Below are positions 16,846 through 24,382 of a stretch of DNA of 26,930 nt, piece by piece. Location of the stretch: NCBI GenBank assembly GCA_965659675.1, contig CBFHWY010000037.1:1-26930 (forward strand). The letters are read 5' to 3'. Source of the DNA: CBFHWY01 sp965659675 (GTDB lineage: Bacteria > Bacteroidota > Bacteroidia > Flavobacteriales_G > Salibacteraceae). The first letter of the stretch is position 1. Every line of letters begins with the position of its first letter. The notes below the pieces were generated by a model. It made no database searches. It was not told the origin of the DNA and saw only the letters and a program-made list of their open reading frames with translations. Made by a program: the position numbers and the translations under genes.

Positions 16846-17985
16846 CTACTGGGATATAACCCGAACCTGTTCTTTGACCTTTTTCGCCAGGGCATATACC
16901 TCTTTTGAGTCGCTACCTGTAACAGTGATGTGACCCATCTTACGGAAAGGCTTGGTTTCCTTTTTTCCATAGATGTGAGGGTGAACACCTGTGAGGGCTA
17001 AAACCTCGGAAAGACCTTCATATTTAACCAGTCCTTCATGATCAGGGTCTCCCAATAGATTTAACATCACACTTGGCTGGGTGATATGGGTGTCTGCAAG
17101 TGGGAGACCTAAAATTGATCGTAAGTGTTGCTCAAATTGTGAAGCGTTGTTTCCTTCAATACTTTGATGTCCACTATTATGGGTTCTTGGAGCGACTTCG
17201 TTTATGAGTAATTCTCCTTTTTTGGTAAGGAACATTTCAACCCCAAGGATGCCTACCATTCCAAAAGCTTCAATGCATTTTTCAGCAAGAGCTTCCGCTT
17301 TTTCTTCAAGCTCAGGACTTATTTCAGCCGGACATTTCAGAAACTCTACAAGATTTGCAACGGGGTGAAACTCGAGTTCCACCACGGGAAAGCTTCTTAT
17401 TTCACCAGATGTATTTCGCGCAACGATCACGGAAAGTTCTTTTTCAATGTCAATGAGCTCTTCCACAACTGAAGCGCCTGGAAGTTTGTCTTTTAGATCT
17501 TCTTCTGTTCGTATGACCTTCACCCCTCTGCCGTCATAGCCTCCCACTCGAAGCTTTTGAATACAGGGCAAGTGTTCAGCACTCAATTCCTCCTCGTGCT
17601 CTATCAATGAAAATTGAGCGGTTGGGATGTTGTGCATCCGATAGAATATTTTTTGAAGACCTTTATCCTTGATCTGCTCAACAACATCGGGTTGAGGATA
17701 AACTTTCACGCCTGACTTTTCAAGCTCTTTGAGCGCATCGGTATTTACATTCTCGATCTCTATGGTAAGCACATCCATGTTCTTCCCAAAGCTCATTACG
17801 GTATCGAAGTCCTTAAAATCTCCACAAACGAAATGATGGGCGATCGAAGCGCAGGGAGCTTTAGGGTTGGGGTCGAGTATATGTACCTCTACATCAAAGT
17901 TGACAGCATCCTGAATGAACATCCTGCCAAGCTGACCTCCACCAAGTATTCCTAAGCTGAACCCTTCTGAGTAAAAGTCTTTCAT
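16846..17985 (-). CDS. purK: 5-(carboxyamino)imidazole ribonucleotide synthase PurK
   Basis: ATP-grasp enzyme of purine synthesis that carboxylates AIR with bicarbonate and ATP to N5-CAIR. The N-terminal GILGGGQLGRMFIQDA (residues about 13-28) is the PurK nucleotide-binding start. The ATP-grasp core includes PCIQKLRVGGYDGRGVKVI and VVEELIDIEKELSVIVAR. The C-terminal motif EVAPRTHNSGHQSIEGNNASQFEQHLRSILGLPL is diagnostic. Length 379 is typical. The partner mutase gene purE is not in the window. The ATG at 17985 directly abuts the stop of the DUF2807 lipoprotein gene, so the two are probably co-transcribed. The 57-bp gap to sulP carries the sulP promoter and operator. Confidence 0.96.
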   Translation of the reverse strand: MKDFYSEGFSLGILGGGQLGRMFIQDAVNFDVEVHILDPNPKAPCASIAHHFVCGDFKDFDTVMSFGKNMDVLTIEIENVNTDALKELEKSGVKVYPQPDVVEQIKDKGLQKIFYRMHNIPTAQFSLIEHEEELSAEHLPCIQKLRVGGYDGRGVKVIRTEEDLKDKLPGASVVEELIDIEKELSVIVARNTSGEIRSFPVVELEFHPVANLVEFLKCPAEISPELEEKAEALAEKCIEAFGMVGILGVEMFLTKKGELLINEVAPRTHNSGHQSIEGNNASQFEQHLRSILGLPLADTHITQPSVMLNLLGDPDHEGLVKYEGLSEVLALTGVHPHIYGKKETKPFRKMGHITVTGSDSKEVYALAKKVKEQVRVISQ

Positions 17986-18702
17986 CTAGTTGTCTTCTAT
18001 TAGCTCTCCCGAGCCATCTCCACTTCGTATGGCTTCAGGAAAACCCTTGTAATAAACATCACCACTGCCTTTGATGTCTGCCTCAAGTAGATGTTGGGCA
18101 TAGACCCTGGCATCATCGATACTGTTGGTGTTGATGTAAACGGTATCGGAAAGTAGGTCAAAAGCATTCAGTCTAATATTGGCTTCTGCATTGCAGATAT
18201 AATTAGCGCATCTTCCGTGAAGATCGAAATTACCAGAAGCTTTAAACTCCGTCTCCAAATACCTACCATCAAAGAAGAGATCCCCATTGGTCGATTGCAA
18301 GGTTTGAATTCGAAGACTGTCTGTCTGAATCACTCTTTCTGTGAATATCTTCACTGGGCTACTTGCTATGATCTCTCGAAAGTCAGCAGATTGAATGTAC
18401 ACATCTATATCATTGTGTCCATCGATGCAATCGCTGAAGAATACGCGCAGCGTGCGATCTGTAACTTCAACGGCTATGCGTTCCTGAATATTTTCCTGAG
18501 CCCTGATGCTTACCTTACCGTTCGTTAGCTCCGAATCGTGGGTAAGAAACATATTCATCGGAATATCAGTAATAATAGTATGGAAAGGAGCAGTGTTTCG
18601 CTCATCACTAAAATTGTCACCCTCACCCTCCACGCAATCGTCGCGATTGCAGGCACCGAGTAAGGTTGCTATTGACAAAAGAATTAGAGTATATCGAAAC
18701 AA
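17986..18702 (-). CDS. DUF2807 (head GIN domain) lipoprotein
   Basis: A lipoprotein signal, MFRYTLILLSIATLLGAC, places the lipidated Cys at residue 18. The rest matches the DUF2807 pattern of a beta-helix-like adhesin fold: FHTIITDIPMNMFLTHDS, then RTLRVFFSDCIDGHNDIDVYIQSADFREIIASSPVKI, with repeated short strands (LQSTNGDLFFDGRYLETEFKASGNFDLHGRCANYICNAEANIRL) to SGSGDVYYKG-like ends (IKGSGDVYYKGFP). Function unknown in this family. I chose TTG at 18702 because it gives the signal peptide directly and leaves a TATATTTG promoter match upstream (18732-18739). A longer reading from TTG at 18744 would place that promoter inside the gene. No ATG is available. Coupled to purK. Confidence 0.75.
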   Translation of the reverse strand: MFRYTLILLSIATLLGACNRDDCVEGEGDNFSDERNTAPFHTIITDIPMNMFLTHDSELTNGKVSIRAQENIQERIAVEVTDRTLRVFFSDCIDGHNDIDVYIQSADFREIIASSPVKIFTERVIQTDSLRIQTLQSTNGDLFFDGRYLETEFKASGNFDLHGRCANYICNAEANIRLNAFDLLSDTVYINTNSIDDARVYAQHLLEADIKGSGDVYYKGFPEAIRSGDGSGELIEDN

Positions 18703-18714
18703 GCTCAAAAAGTC

Positions 18715-18722
18715 TAGATTTG
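18715..18722 (+). promoter_or_regulatory. Candidate -7 element for the LOG-family gene
   Basis: TAGATTTG fits TAnnTTTG exactly, giving a leader of about 55 bp to the ATG at 18783. No -33 TTG at the right spacing. It lies back to back with the minus-strand match at 18732-18739. Confidence 0.4.
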
Positions 18723-18731
18723 ACTGGCTGG

Positions 18732-18739
18732 CAAATATA
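18732..18739 (-). promoter_or_regulatory. Candidate -7 element for the DUF2807-purK unit
   Basis: TATATTTG on the minus strand fits TAnnTTTG exactly and lies 30 bp before the TTG start at 18702. It lacks a clear -33 TTG. It supports the shorter start of the lipoprotein. Confidence 0.45.
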
Positions 18740-18782
18740 TCCAATTCAAAGGCTTGGTGTCAGCAGATGAAAATGAAATGTT

Positions 18783-19487
18783 ATGGAGAAGGATGATAAG
18801 ATAAGGAAGGCCTTTAGACACAAGTCTTGGAATGAGATCAAAACCAGCGATTCATGGCAGATCTTCAAGATCATGGCAGAATTTGTTGAAGGTTTTGAAA
18901 GCCTGTCAAAAATAGGTCCATGTGTGAGCATCTTCGGTTCAGCCAGAACTACTGAAGATCACAAATATTACAAGCTAGCTGAAGATATTGCTTTTCGGCT
19001 TACTAAAGAAGGTTATGGGGTAATCACCGGTGGTGGTCCGGGAATCATGGAGGCTGCCAATAAAGGAGCTAAAAAGGGGGGAGGGGTCTCCGTCGGACTG
19101 AATATTGAGCTACCCCACGAACAAAATTCCAACCCACATATCGATCAGGACAAACTCATCAACTTCGATTATTTCTTTGTCCGCAAATTGATGTTTGTGA
19201 AATATGCTCAGGGCTTTATTGTGCTTCCTGGAGGATTCGGCACCCTTGATGAGTTCTTCGAATCTTTAACACTTATACAAACCCATAAGATTGGTAAATT
19301 CCCGATCATTCTTGTGGGAAGCGATTTTTGGGGTGGTCTGATCGATTGGATAAAAGATCGACTTCTGGCAGAGGGAAATATCGGCGAGAAAGACCTCGAC
19401 TTTTTTAAGCTTGTAGACAAGCCTGAAGAGGCTGTAGATGAGATCGGTAAATTCTATGCCAAATACCTCCTGAAACCGAACTTCTAA
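18783..19487 (+). CDS. LOG family protein (TIGR00730), putative nucleotide 5'-monophosphate phosphoribohydrolase
   Basis: Rossmann-fold protein of the LOG/lysine decarboxylase-like family. The motifs are SIFGSARTTEDHKYY (about residue 49), VITGGGPGIMEAANKGAKKGG, FFVRKLMFVKYAQGFIVLPGGFGTLDEFFESLTLIQT with the family signature PGGFGTLDE, and PIILVGSDFWGGLIDW. Relatives cleave the N-glycosidic bond of cytokinin nucleotides or AMP; many old annotations as lysine decarboxylase are wrong. At 234 residues with an N-terminal extension (MEKDDKIRKAFRHKSWNEIKTSDSWQIFKIMAEFVEGFESL) it resembles the longer bacterial LOG group. ATG at 18783; monocistronic or leading into the envelope genes after a ~90-bp gap. 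Confidence 0.9.
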   Translation: MEKDDKIRKAFRHKSWNEIKTSDSWQIFKIMAEFVEGFESLSKIGPCVSIFGSARTTEDHKYYKLAEDIAFRLTKEGYGVITGGGPGIMEAANKGAKKGGGVSVGLNIELPHEQNSNPHIDQDKLINFDYFFVRKLMFVKYAQGFIVLPGGFGTLDEFFESLTLIQTHKIGKFPIILVGSDFWGGLIDWIKDRLLAEGNIGEKDLDFFKLVDKPEEAVDEIGKFYAKYLLKPNF

Positions 19488-19555
19488 TAGGTCTTTCAAC
19501 AGAATCCTGTTTGTAAGTGCAAGCAGGTGCTGGCCCAAAAGCCTTCTCAGCGGAA

Positions 19556-19563
19556 TAGTTTTG
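19556..19563 (+). promoter_or_regulatory. Candidate -7 element for the tandem-repeat SPOR-like protein
   Basis: TAGTTTTG fits TAnnTTTG exactly and ends 18 bp before ATG 19581. It argues against the longer GTG start at 19527, which would place this element inside the coding region. Confidence 0.45.
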
Positions 19564-19580
19564 TTCAAACACCGCTGCTT

Positions 19581-21182
19581 ATGTATAAGGCAATATTTTC
19601 GCTGATCTCGCTTATTCCGTTCTTTTTCTACAGTCTAATCGATGGCGAAGATGTAAGCATCACCCAAAAGGCTCCAGACAAGATGGAGATTGAACAGCCC
19701 TATCAGGTAGATCTTATTTTCAACAAGGGAGAATCAGTGCAGGGCTTTGGGAAATTTCAGACAAGTTTTCCTGAAGGTATAGAGATCGAGGTTATCGAAG
19801 CAGCTGGAGCCACCTTTACTTACACAGATGGCGTTATGAAACTCATCTGGGTGAACTTACCGGCGGAAAATCAGTTCGTGGTTTCTTATGAGATCTACGC
19901 CAATGAAGAAACTCCATCCAAGATTCAGGTGGGGGGTAAATTCTCTTATCTGCTGGATAATCAAAGAAAATCATTTGCACTACTTCCCGAAACAATCTTA
20001 GTAGGTGAACAGGAGGACCTGGTTGCTGAAGAAGAAGCAGAGGAGCAGGAAGAGTTTGCTCTCAATATCTTCCGCAAAGTTCAAAAAACTGGAGAGGATC
20101 GCTACGATGTGAGATTCGTTATCCAAAAGTCGGGTATTAAAGGCTTTTCAAAAATTGAGGAATATGTGCCCAGAGGTGCAGCGGTAGAGGCAGTTGAAAC
20201 AATGAATGCATCGTTTTCCTACATGAAGAACAAGATCAAATACGTTTGGTTGGCCACTCCAGAAGACAAGGAAATGTTGGTGACCTATTCTGTTGATCTT
20301 AGCGAGGCAAGTGACAAGGATATATTCAACACTTTCGGAGAATACAGCTATCTGAACGAGAAGAATAAGACCAATAAAGTGCTCATTGAAACGCGTCAGG
20401 CGAACATGAAGATACCCGAGAAGAAAGAGGAGCTTGCTGAAAATAACGAGGCGGCTGATGAGGCACCTACAGAATTGAATATTGGTGGAGTGAATATCAA
20501 ATTACGTGAAGCGACAGAAGAAGAGTTAGCTGAAATGAATAAGTCGGATGAGGATGATGCAAGCAATGCTGCAGAGTCTGGGTCAGCTGAAGAGTCTACT
20601 GAAGCTATTGCTCAGAAAGAGGAAACTTCAGAAGAAGAAGCCGTTGAAATGAACTCGAACGAAAGGGAGTCAGATGAAGCCAAAGAGGAGGCTTCCTCCA
20701 CGGAGATGGCCAATTCGGATGTTCCAAATGAACAAGAAGCAGCAGAGCCTGAAGAAGAAAGCAATCCAGAGCAGACTGAAGAAATGGCCGTGACTTCAGG
20801 GCAGGTAAATGAGGATTCAGAGGAGAGTGTAACAGCAGAGGCAAACGAAAGTCAGCCCTCTTCCAGCATGTCAAATATGTCCCCTCAAAATGGTGTTTTC
20901 TATCGTGTTCAGATCGCAGCGGGTAAGAATGTGGTGAATGGCAAATATTTTGAGACCCGTCATCAGTGGAACAATCCCTTTGTGATCGAGAATCATCAAG
21001 GTTGGGTGAAGTATACCACAGAGAATACCTATCCGATCTACAAGGAAGCTCGAAATAGACGAAATGAGATCACTGGGGGTGGACACAAATTTGATGGTCC
21101 GTTTGTGACGGCTTACAACGATGGACTAAGGATCACCGTTCAGGAGGCATTGATGATCACCAACCAGAAGTGGTTCAAATAG
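19581..21182 (+). CDS. Secreted protein with two tandem repeat domains, acidic linker and SPOR-like C-terminus
   Basis: 533 residues from ATG 19581. A hydrophobic N-terminus (MYKAIFSLISLIPFFFYSLI) serves as signal or anchor. Two homologous beta-rich domains follow, about residues 36-135 and 172-270; they align by eye over VQGFGKFQTSFPEGIEIEVIE / IKGFSKIEEYVPRGAAVEAVE and LIWVNLPAENQFVVSYEI / YVWLATPEDKEMLVTYSV. Residues 275-430 are a Glu/Ser/Ala-rich, low-complexity acidic linker, probably disordered. The last ~97 residues (GVFYRVQIAAGKNVVNGKYF ... EITGGGHKFDGPFVTAYNDGLRITVQEALMI) begin like a SPOR domain. Role unknown; an envelope or peptidoglycan-linked function is likely given the next gene, which also ends in SPOR domains. 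I do not recognise the tandem domain family. Confidence 0.8.
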   Translation: MYKAIFSLISLIPFFFYSLIDGEDVSITQKAPDKMEIEQPYQVDLIFNKGESVQGFGKFQTSFPEGIEIEVIEAAGATFTYTDGVMKLIWVNLPAENQFVVSYEIYANEETPSKIQVGGKFSYLLDNQRKSFALLPETILVGEQEDLVAEEEAEEQEEFALNIFRKVQKTGEDRYDVRFVIQKSGIKGFSKIEEYVPRGAAVEAVETMNASFSYMKNKIKYVWLATPEDKEMLVTYSVDLSEASDKDIFNTFGEYSYLNEKNKTNKVLIETRQANMKIPEKKEELAENNEAADEAPTELNIGGVNIKLREATEEELAEMNKSDEDDASNAAESGSAEESTEAIAQKEETSEEEAVEMNSNERESDEAKEEASSTEMANSDVPNEQEAAEPEEESNPEQTEEMAVTSGQVNEDSEESVTAEANESQPSSSMSNMSPQNGVFYRVQIAAGKNVVNGKYFETRHQWNNPFVIENHQGWVKYTTENTYPIYKEARNRRNEITGGGHKFDGPFVTAYNDGLRITVQEALMITNQKWFK

Positions 21183-21184
21183 AT

Positions 21185-21218
21185 TTGAGGCTTTCCTCCT
21201 CCAAAATGCTTACTTTTG
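21185..21218 (+). promoter_or_regulatory. Candidate promoter of the beta-barrel/SPOR gene (TTG-N23-TACTTTTG)
   Basis: TACTTTTG (21211-21218) fits the -7 box and a TTG lies at 21185-21187, 23 bp upstream, at the edge of the accepted spacing. It lies 25 bp before the ATG at 21243, suggesting that this gene has its own promoter despite the short gap to its neighbour. Confidence 0.45.
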
Positions 21219-21242
21219 ATAGGTTGCTTTTGACAAGGCGTC

Positions 21243-23387
21243 ATGTTAGTTATTAGGAAACAATCCCTCTTTAATTTTAGCCTCAGCCTGCTAATGCTGT
21301 TGATCCTTTCTGTTCCTTCCATAGGACAGGAGGAGGAAGGTGACTTTGAGGATATTGAAGTTGTTACTCCAGCCGAAGAGACTGAAGAGGAGGAGCCAAG
21401 TCCTGCACCTGAGCCCCCAAGCAAGTTTCGTCCAACCATTGGACTGGGTGTTGGAATGATGAATTATTACGGTGAGTTATCTAAGAATGATCAGGCCAGT
21501 AATGAGCTAATTTCCAGTATAGGTTATGATCTTAAGGCTAGCTTTCCATTGGGTTCCGCTTACATGCTTTCTTTTCATGTGCTCAGAGGTCAACTCAGTG
21601 CGAATGAGCGAACAGCAACGAGAAGTTTGAATTTTAACTCTACTGTTACCACCGGAGGTTTTGAATTCAGCTATAATTTTGATCATTTGATGCCTCCAGA
21701 CAGGTTGGTATATCCCACCGTAAGTATTGGTTTGCATGTGATGGAGTTCCTTTCCAAAACAGATCTTTTTGACGCCTATGGCAATCGTTATCACTATTGG
21801 TCAGATGGGAGTATCAGAAATATTGCCGAGGGCAGTGAAAATGCGGCCAGGTCGATTCGACTGCAAAGAGATTACGTTTATGAAAGTGACATCAGAGAAC
21901 AAAACCTGGATGGATTGGGTGCATACCCTGAGTTGAGCTTCGCAATTCCATTTGGGGTCGGGGTGAATATGGAACTCACTGAGCGCATCGACTTTCGTCT
22001 TGCATCACACTTCTACTGGACCTTTACCGATCAGATCGACGGGATCTCTGCAGCAGGAACTGGTGTGAGGCAGGGAGGAGCTCCTTCTGATAAGTTCTTG
22101 TTCTCAAACTTCTCACTTTCTTTTGATCTTTCAACAGATGACCGCTCCATGGTGGCTCCCGAAGAACCCGGGCAGGACCTACTTGCCTTACAAAATGCCG
22201 ATGAAGATGGCGATGGTGTACCAGACTTTAAGGATGATTGTCCTCACACGCCCGATTCGGCTCAGGTCGATAGCGCGGGTTGTCCACTTGATGGTGACCT
22301 CGATGGAGTGGCGAACTTCAAAGACGAAGAACTTGATACTCCTGACAGCATGTTTGTAGATACCCTTGGAGTTGGACTGACAGATGCTGATCTTGAACAG
22401 ATCTACTTGAGATATATTGACAGTACAGGTCGATTTGCAGCTATACGCGACACCGTTTATGCTTCACAGATGCCAACGCGCACACTTAGAAGAAGAAGCT
22501 CAACCTTCATGGTTCAGGTGGACGGTGAACAGGGTAAGCTTTCCGCATCAACTGCAGAAAAGCTATTGAGTGAGTCAGGCGTAAAAACAGTAGGAACAGG
22601 AGATCAGCAGGTGGTAGCAATAGGTGAGTTCACCGATATTCAAGATGCTATTGCCAAACAAAAAGAGCTTGTTGCTAAAGGCATCGCAAGTAGTGCGATC
22701 ATTGAGAAGAGTACCACTGGTAGGCTTGTAGCATCAGAGAAGAAAGGAATCTTTATAGGTGATAAGTCTGCAAAAGATTTGGCTAAGATCAGAGGAATCA
22801 CCTACAGGGTTCAACTAGGAGCATTTAGAAAAACACCTAATGTGGAAACCTTCCACAAGCTTGGTGAAGGGGAGATTCTTCCAGTACAAACTGAAGATGG
22901 TTTCACCAGAGTTTACTTTGGTACCTTCAATTCATTTGAGGAGGCAGACGCTGCTAAGAATAGAGTGAGACAACTTGGATTCCCGGATGCACTGGTTAAA
23001 GCTTTTGCAACCCCTGGTAAAGGATCAGGTACAACATCAAAAACGAGCTCAGCACCTGGGGCAGTAAAGGCTACTCCGGGTTACGGATCGGTTGATCCTT
23101 CCACTGCTGATAAGGCAAAAGTGCGCTACAAGGTACAGGTGGGATCTTACAGCAAGTCCATTCCTAACGACCGACTTAAAATAGCCATCTCTGCTGGTAA
23201 CGTTTCCAGTGAGAACACGGATACCGGAATGATCCGCTACTTTGTAGGAAGCTTTACTTCAAAAGCAGAAGCAGAAGCACTTCGCAAAGAAGTGATATCT
23301 CAGGGTATCAAAGATGCCTATGTGGTTGGAGAATATGAAGGGAAGACCATCAAGGCAAGCGACGCCGATAAGATCCTGGCCAAATAG
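21243..23387 (+). CDS. Outer-membrane beta-barrel protein with TSP3 calcium repeats and three SPOR domains
   Basis: 714 residues. A signal peptide (LSLLMLLILSVPSIGQ) is followed by an acidic, Pro-rich stretch (residues about 30-60) and a beta-barrel region (about 62-300) starting TIGLGVGMMNYYGELS, with strands ending in aromatics. Residues about 318-366 are thrombospondin type 3 repeats (DEDGDGVPDFKDDCP, DGDLDGVANFKD) that should bind calcium and act as a rigid linker. Three SPOR-type repeats follow: about 420-490 (TFMVQVDGEQGK), 519-590 (TYRVQLGAFRK) and 627-700 (RYKVQVGSYSK). SPOR domains bind denuded peptidoglycan glycans, so the protein may tether the outer membrane to the wall in the way OmpA does. 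The barrel start resembles PorG/DUF6089-like barrels of Bacteroidota, but only loosely. Confidence 0.82.
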   Translation: MLVIRKQSLFNFSLSLLMLLILSVPSIGQEEEGDFEDIEVVTPAEETEEEEPSPAPEPPSKFRPTIGLGVGMMNYYGELSKNDQASNELISSIGYDLKASFPLGSAYMLSFHVLRGQLSANERTATRSLNFNSTVTTGGFEFSYNFDHLMPPDRLVYPTVSIGLHVMEFLSKTDLFDAYGNRYHYWSDGSIRNIAEGSENAARSIRLQRDYVYESDIREQNLDGLGAYPELSFAIPFGVGVNMELTERIDFRLASHFYWTFTDQIDGISAAGTGVRQGGAPSDKFLFSNFSLSFDLSTDDRSMVAPEEPGQDLLALQNADEDGDGVPDFKDDCPHTPDSAQVDSAGCPLDGDLDGVANFKDEELDTPDSMFVDTLGVGLTDADLEQIYLRYIDSTGRFAAIRDTVYASQMPTRTLRRRSSTFMVQVDGEQGKLSASTAEKLLSESGVKTVGTGDQQVVAIGEFTDIQDAIAKQKELVAKGIASSAIIEKSTTGRLVASEKKGIFIGDKSAKDLAKIRGITYRVQLGAFRKTPNVETFHKLGEGEILPVQTEDGFTRVYFGTFNSFEEADAAKNRVRQLGFPDALVKAFATPGKGSGTTSKTSSAPGAVKATPGYGSVDPSTADKAKVRYKVQVGSYSKSIPNDRLKIAISAGNVSSENTDTGMIRYFVGSFTSKAEAEALRKEVISQGIKDAYVVGEYEGKTIKASDADKILAK

Positions 23388-23389
23388 AC

Positions 23390-23965
23390 CTAGTTCCTAA
23401 CTGAAACTTTAAAGGAGATCGTTCGGTGATCCGAAAGTTCTTTAAGCTGTCGAGCAACATCCTGCTCCCATTTAGCCTGAACTTCTTTTTTTAAACCATG
23501 CTGGGTTTTGCGATCATATTTGTTTTGAGCTCTTTCGTATTTCTTCAATAAGCTTTTGGTCATCTTCTGGAAATCACGGCTAAATTTCTTGGCAGACCAA
23601 TTGTCTTTTTCTTTCATCTGCTGCCTCAATTGACGCGCATATACTTCGCATAGGTCAAAGTGCAATTGCTCGTGTTTAAGCAGAGCGGTCTTTTGTTTTC
23701 CTGGCTTCACCCATGAACGTTCAGGAATGAAATAGCTCGTGATCTTAATAAAAACGGTATTATTCTTTCCAGAACTGGTAGAAGCTCCAAATGTGGAGGC
23801 AGTTAAAGCATGAAACTTGCTCTTGCCGTCAGGTCTGGCTTTGAAATCTACCCATTCTAGTGGGTTATTTTCATGCCAGAGTATTTTGGTCGTTTGTCCT
23901 AAGACTAATGAGCTAATGAAGAAAAGAGCGCTGCTGAGTAGGAAATTTCTTACCAACGATCCCAT
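23390..23965 (-). CDS. DUF922 family secreted putative Zn-dependent protease
   Basis: 191 residues. A signal peptide (LLSSALFFISSLVLGQ) is followed by WHENNPLEWVDFKARPDGKSKFHALTAS, the DUF922 opening, then ALLKHEQLHFDLCEVYARQL, where H98-E99-Q-L-H102 is a classical HExxH zinc-protease motif. The C-terminal part is Lys-rich and helical. Family members are called putative zinc-dependent proteases; substrate unknown. The ATG at 23965 lies 16 bp inside the 3' end of the 4-TM gene, indicating translational coupling. The stop is 2 bp from the stop of the convergent SPOR gene. Confidence 0.85.
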   Translation of the reverse strand: MGSLVRNFLLSSALFFISSLVLGQTTKILWHENNPLEWVDFKARPDGKSKFHALTASTFGASTSSGKNNTVFIKITSYFIPERSWVKPGKQKTALLKHEQLHFDLCEVYARQLRQQMKEKDNWSAKKFSRDFQKMTKSLLKKYERAQNKYDRKTQHGLKKEVQAKWEQDVARQLKELSDHRTISFKVSVRN

Positions 23966-24381
23966 GGCATTCTCAATAGGACGAGCACCAAACCAATTCC
24001 GTAGAAAACAGCGGTACGAAGGACTTTTTTGTTCTCCTCTTTTGTACGTTTAACTCGGCTGTATCCTATGGTGATGAACAATACTGCCAATATCATGGTA
24101 ACGAAGTGTTCCACTACATAAAAACGCATTGTTGAGTTCTTCATGGTTTCACCAATATCGGCCATACCTGCTTCAATAACCGGACTCACAAAATATAGCA
24201 CAAGTCCAACCACCAGCTGCAGATGGGTTGCGATCAGGGTGTAGAGCCCTAGTTTTCGATCGCCTTCAGTGAAATGCTTATTTCCAAAGATGCTGATACT
24301 TGCTTTGATCACAGTAACTACCAGAAGTAGAAGTAGGATGTATCGCAACGTAGAGTGAAGGTGTAGTAGTCCAGTGTACAT
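23950..24381 (-). CDS. Conserved four-helix membrane protein (cytochrome b-like, function unknown)
   Basis: 143 residues with four predicted TM helices (about 11-32, 46-66, 88-108 and 122-138). Histidines sit at positions 7, 9, 53 and 92, near or in the first three helices (LLHLHSTLRY, ATHLQLVVGL, VVEHFVTMIL), an arrangement that could bind heme b. Similar short proteins in Bacteroidota are sometimes labelled cytochrome b; that label is not proven by this sequence. The ATG at 24381 is one base from the stop of the S8 peptidase gene, and the gene overlaps DUF922 by 16 bp. It sits between two putative proteases in one unit. Confidence 0.8.
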   Translation of the reverse strand: MYTGLLHLHSTLRYILLLLLVVTVIKASISIFGNKHFTEGDRKLGLYTLIATHLQLVVGLVLYFVSPVIEAGMADIGETMKNSTMRFYVVEHFVTMILAVLFITIGYSRVKRTKEENKKVLRTAVFYGIGLVLVLLRMPWDRW

Positions 24382-24382
24382 G

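Noticed and set aside
16846..18702. DUF2807 and purK as part of the TetR regulon
   Set aside because: They are transcribed in the same direction as sulP but lie upstream of its promoter, have their own promoter match, and no operator-like palindrome is seen before them.
19498..19511. Possible terminator hairpin after the LOG-family gene
   Set aside because: Only a 5-bp stem (AACAG/CTGTT) without a T-tract.
19527..19580. GTG start extending the tandem-repeat protein by 18 residues
   Set aside because: The extension (MLAQKPSQRNSFVQTP) breaks the signal-like N-terminus and contains the TAGTTTTG promoter match; ATG 19581 gives a natural start.
20401..20880. Acidic repeat-like stretch considered as a DNA repeat array
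   Set aside because: Glu/Ser codons are irregular with no constant unit; it is a low-complexity protein linker in frame.
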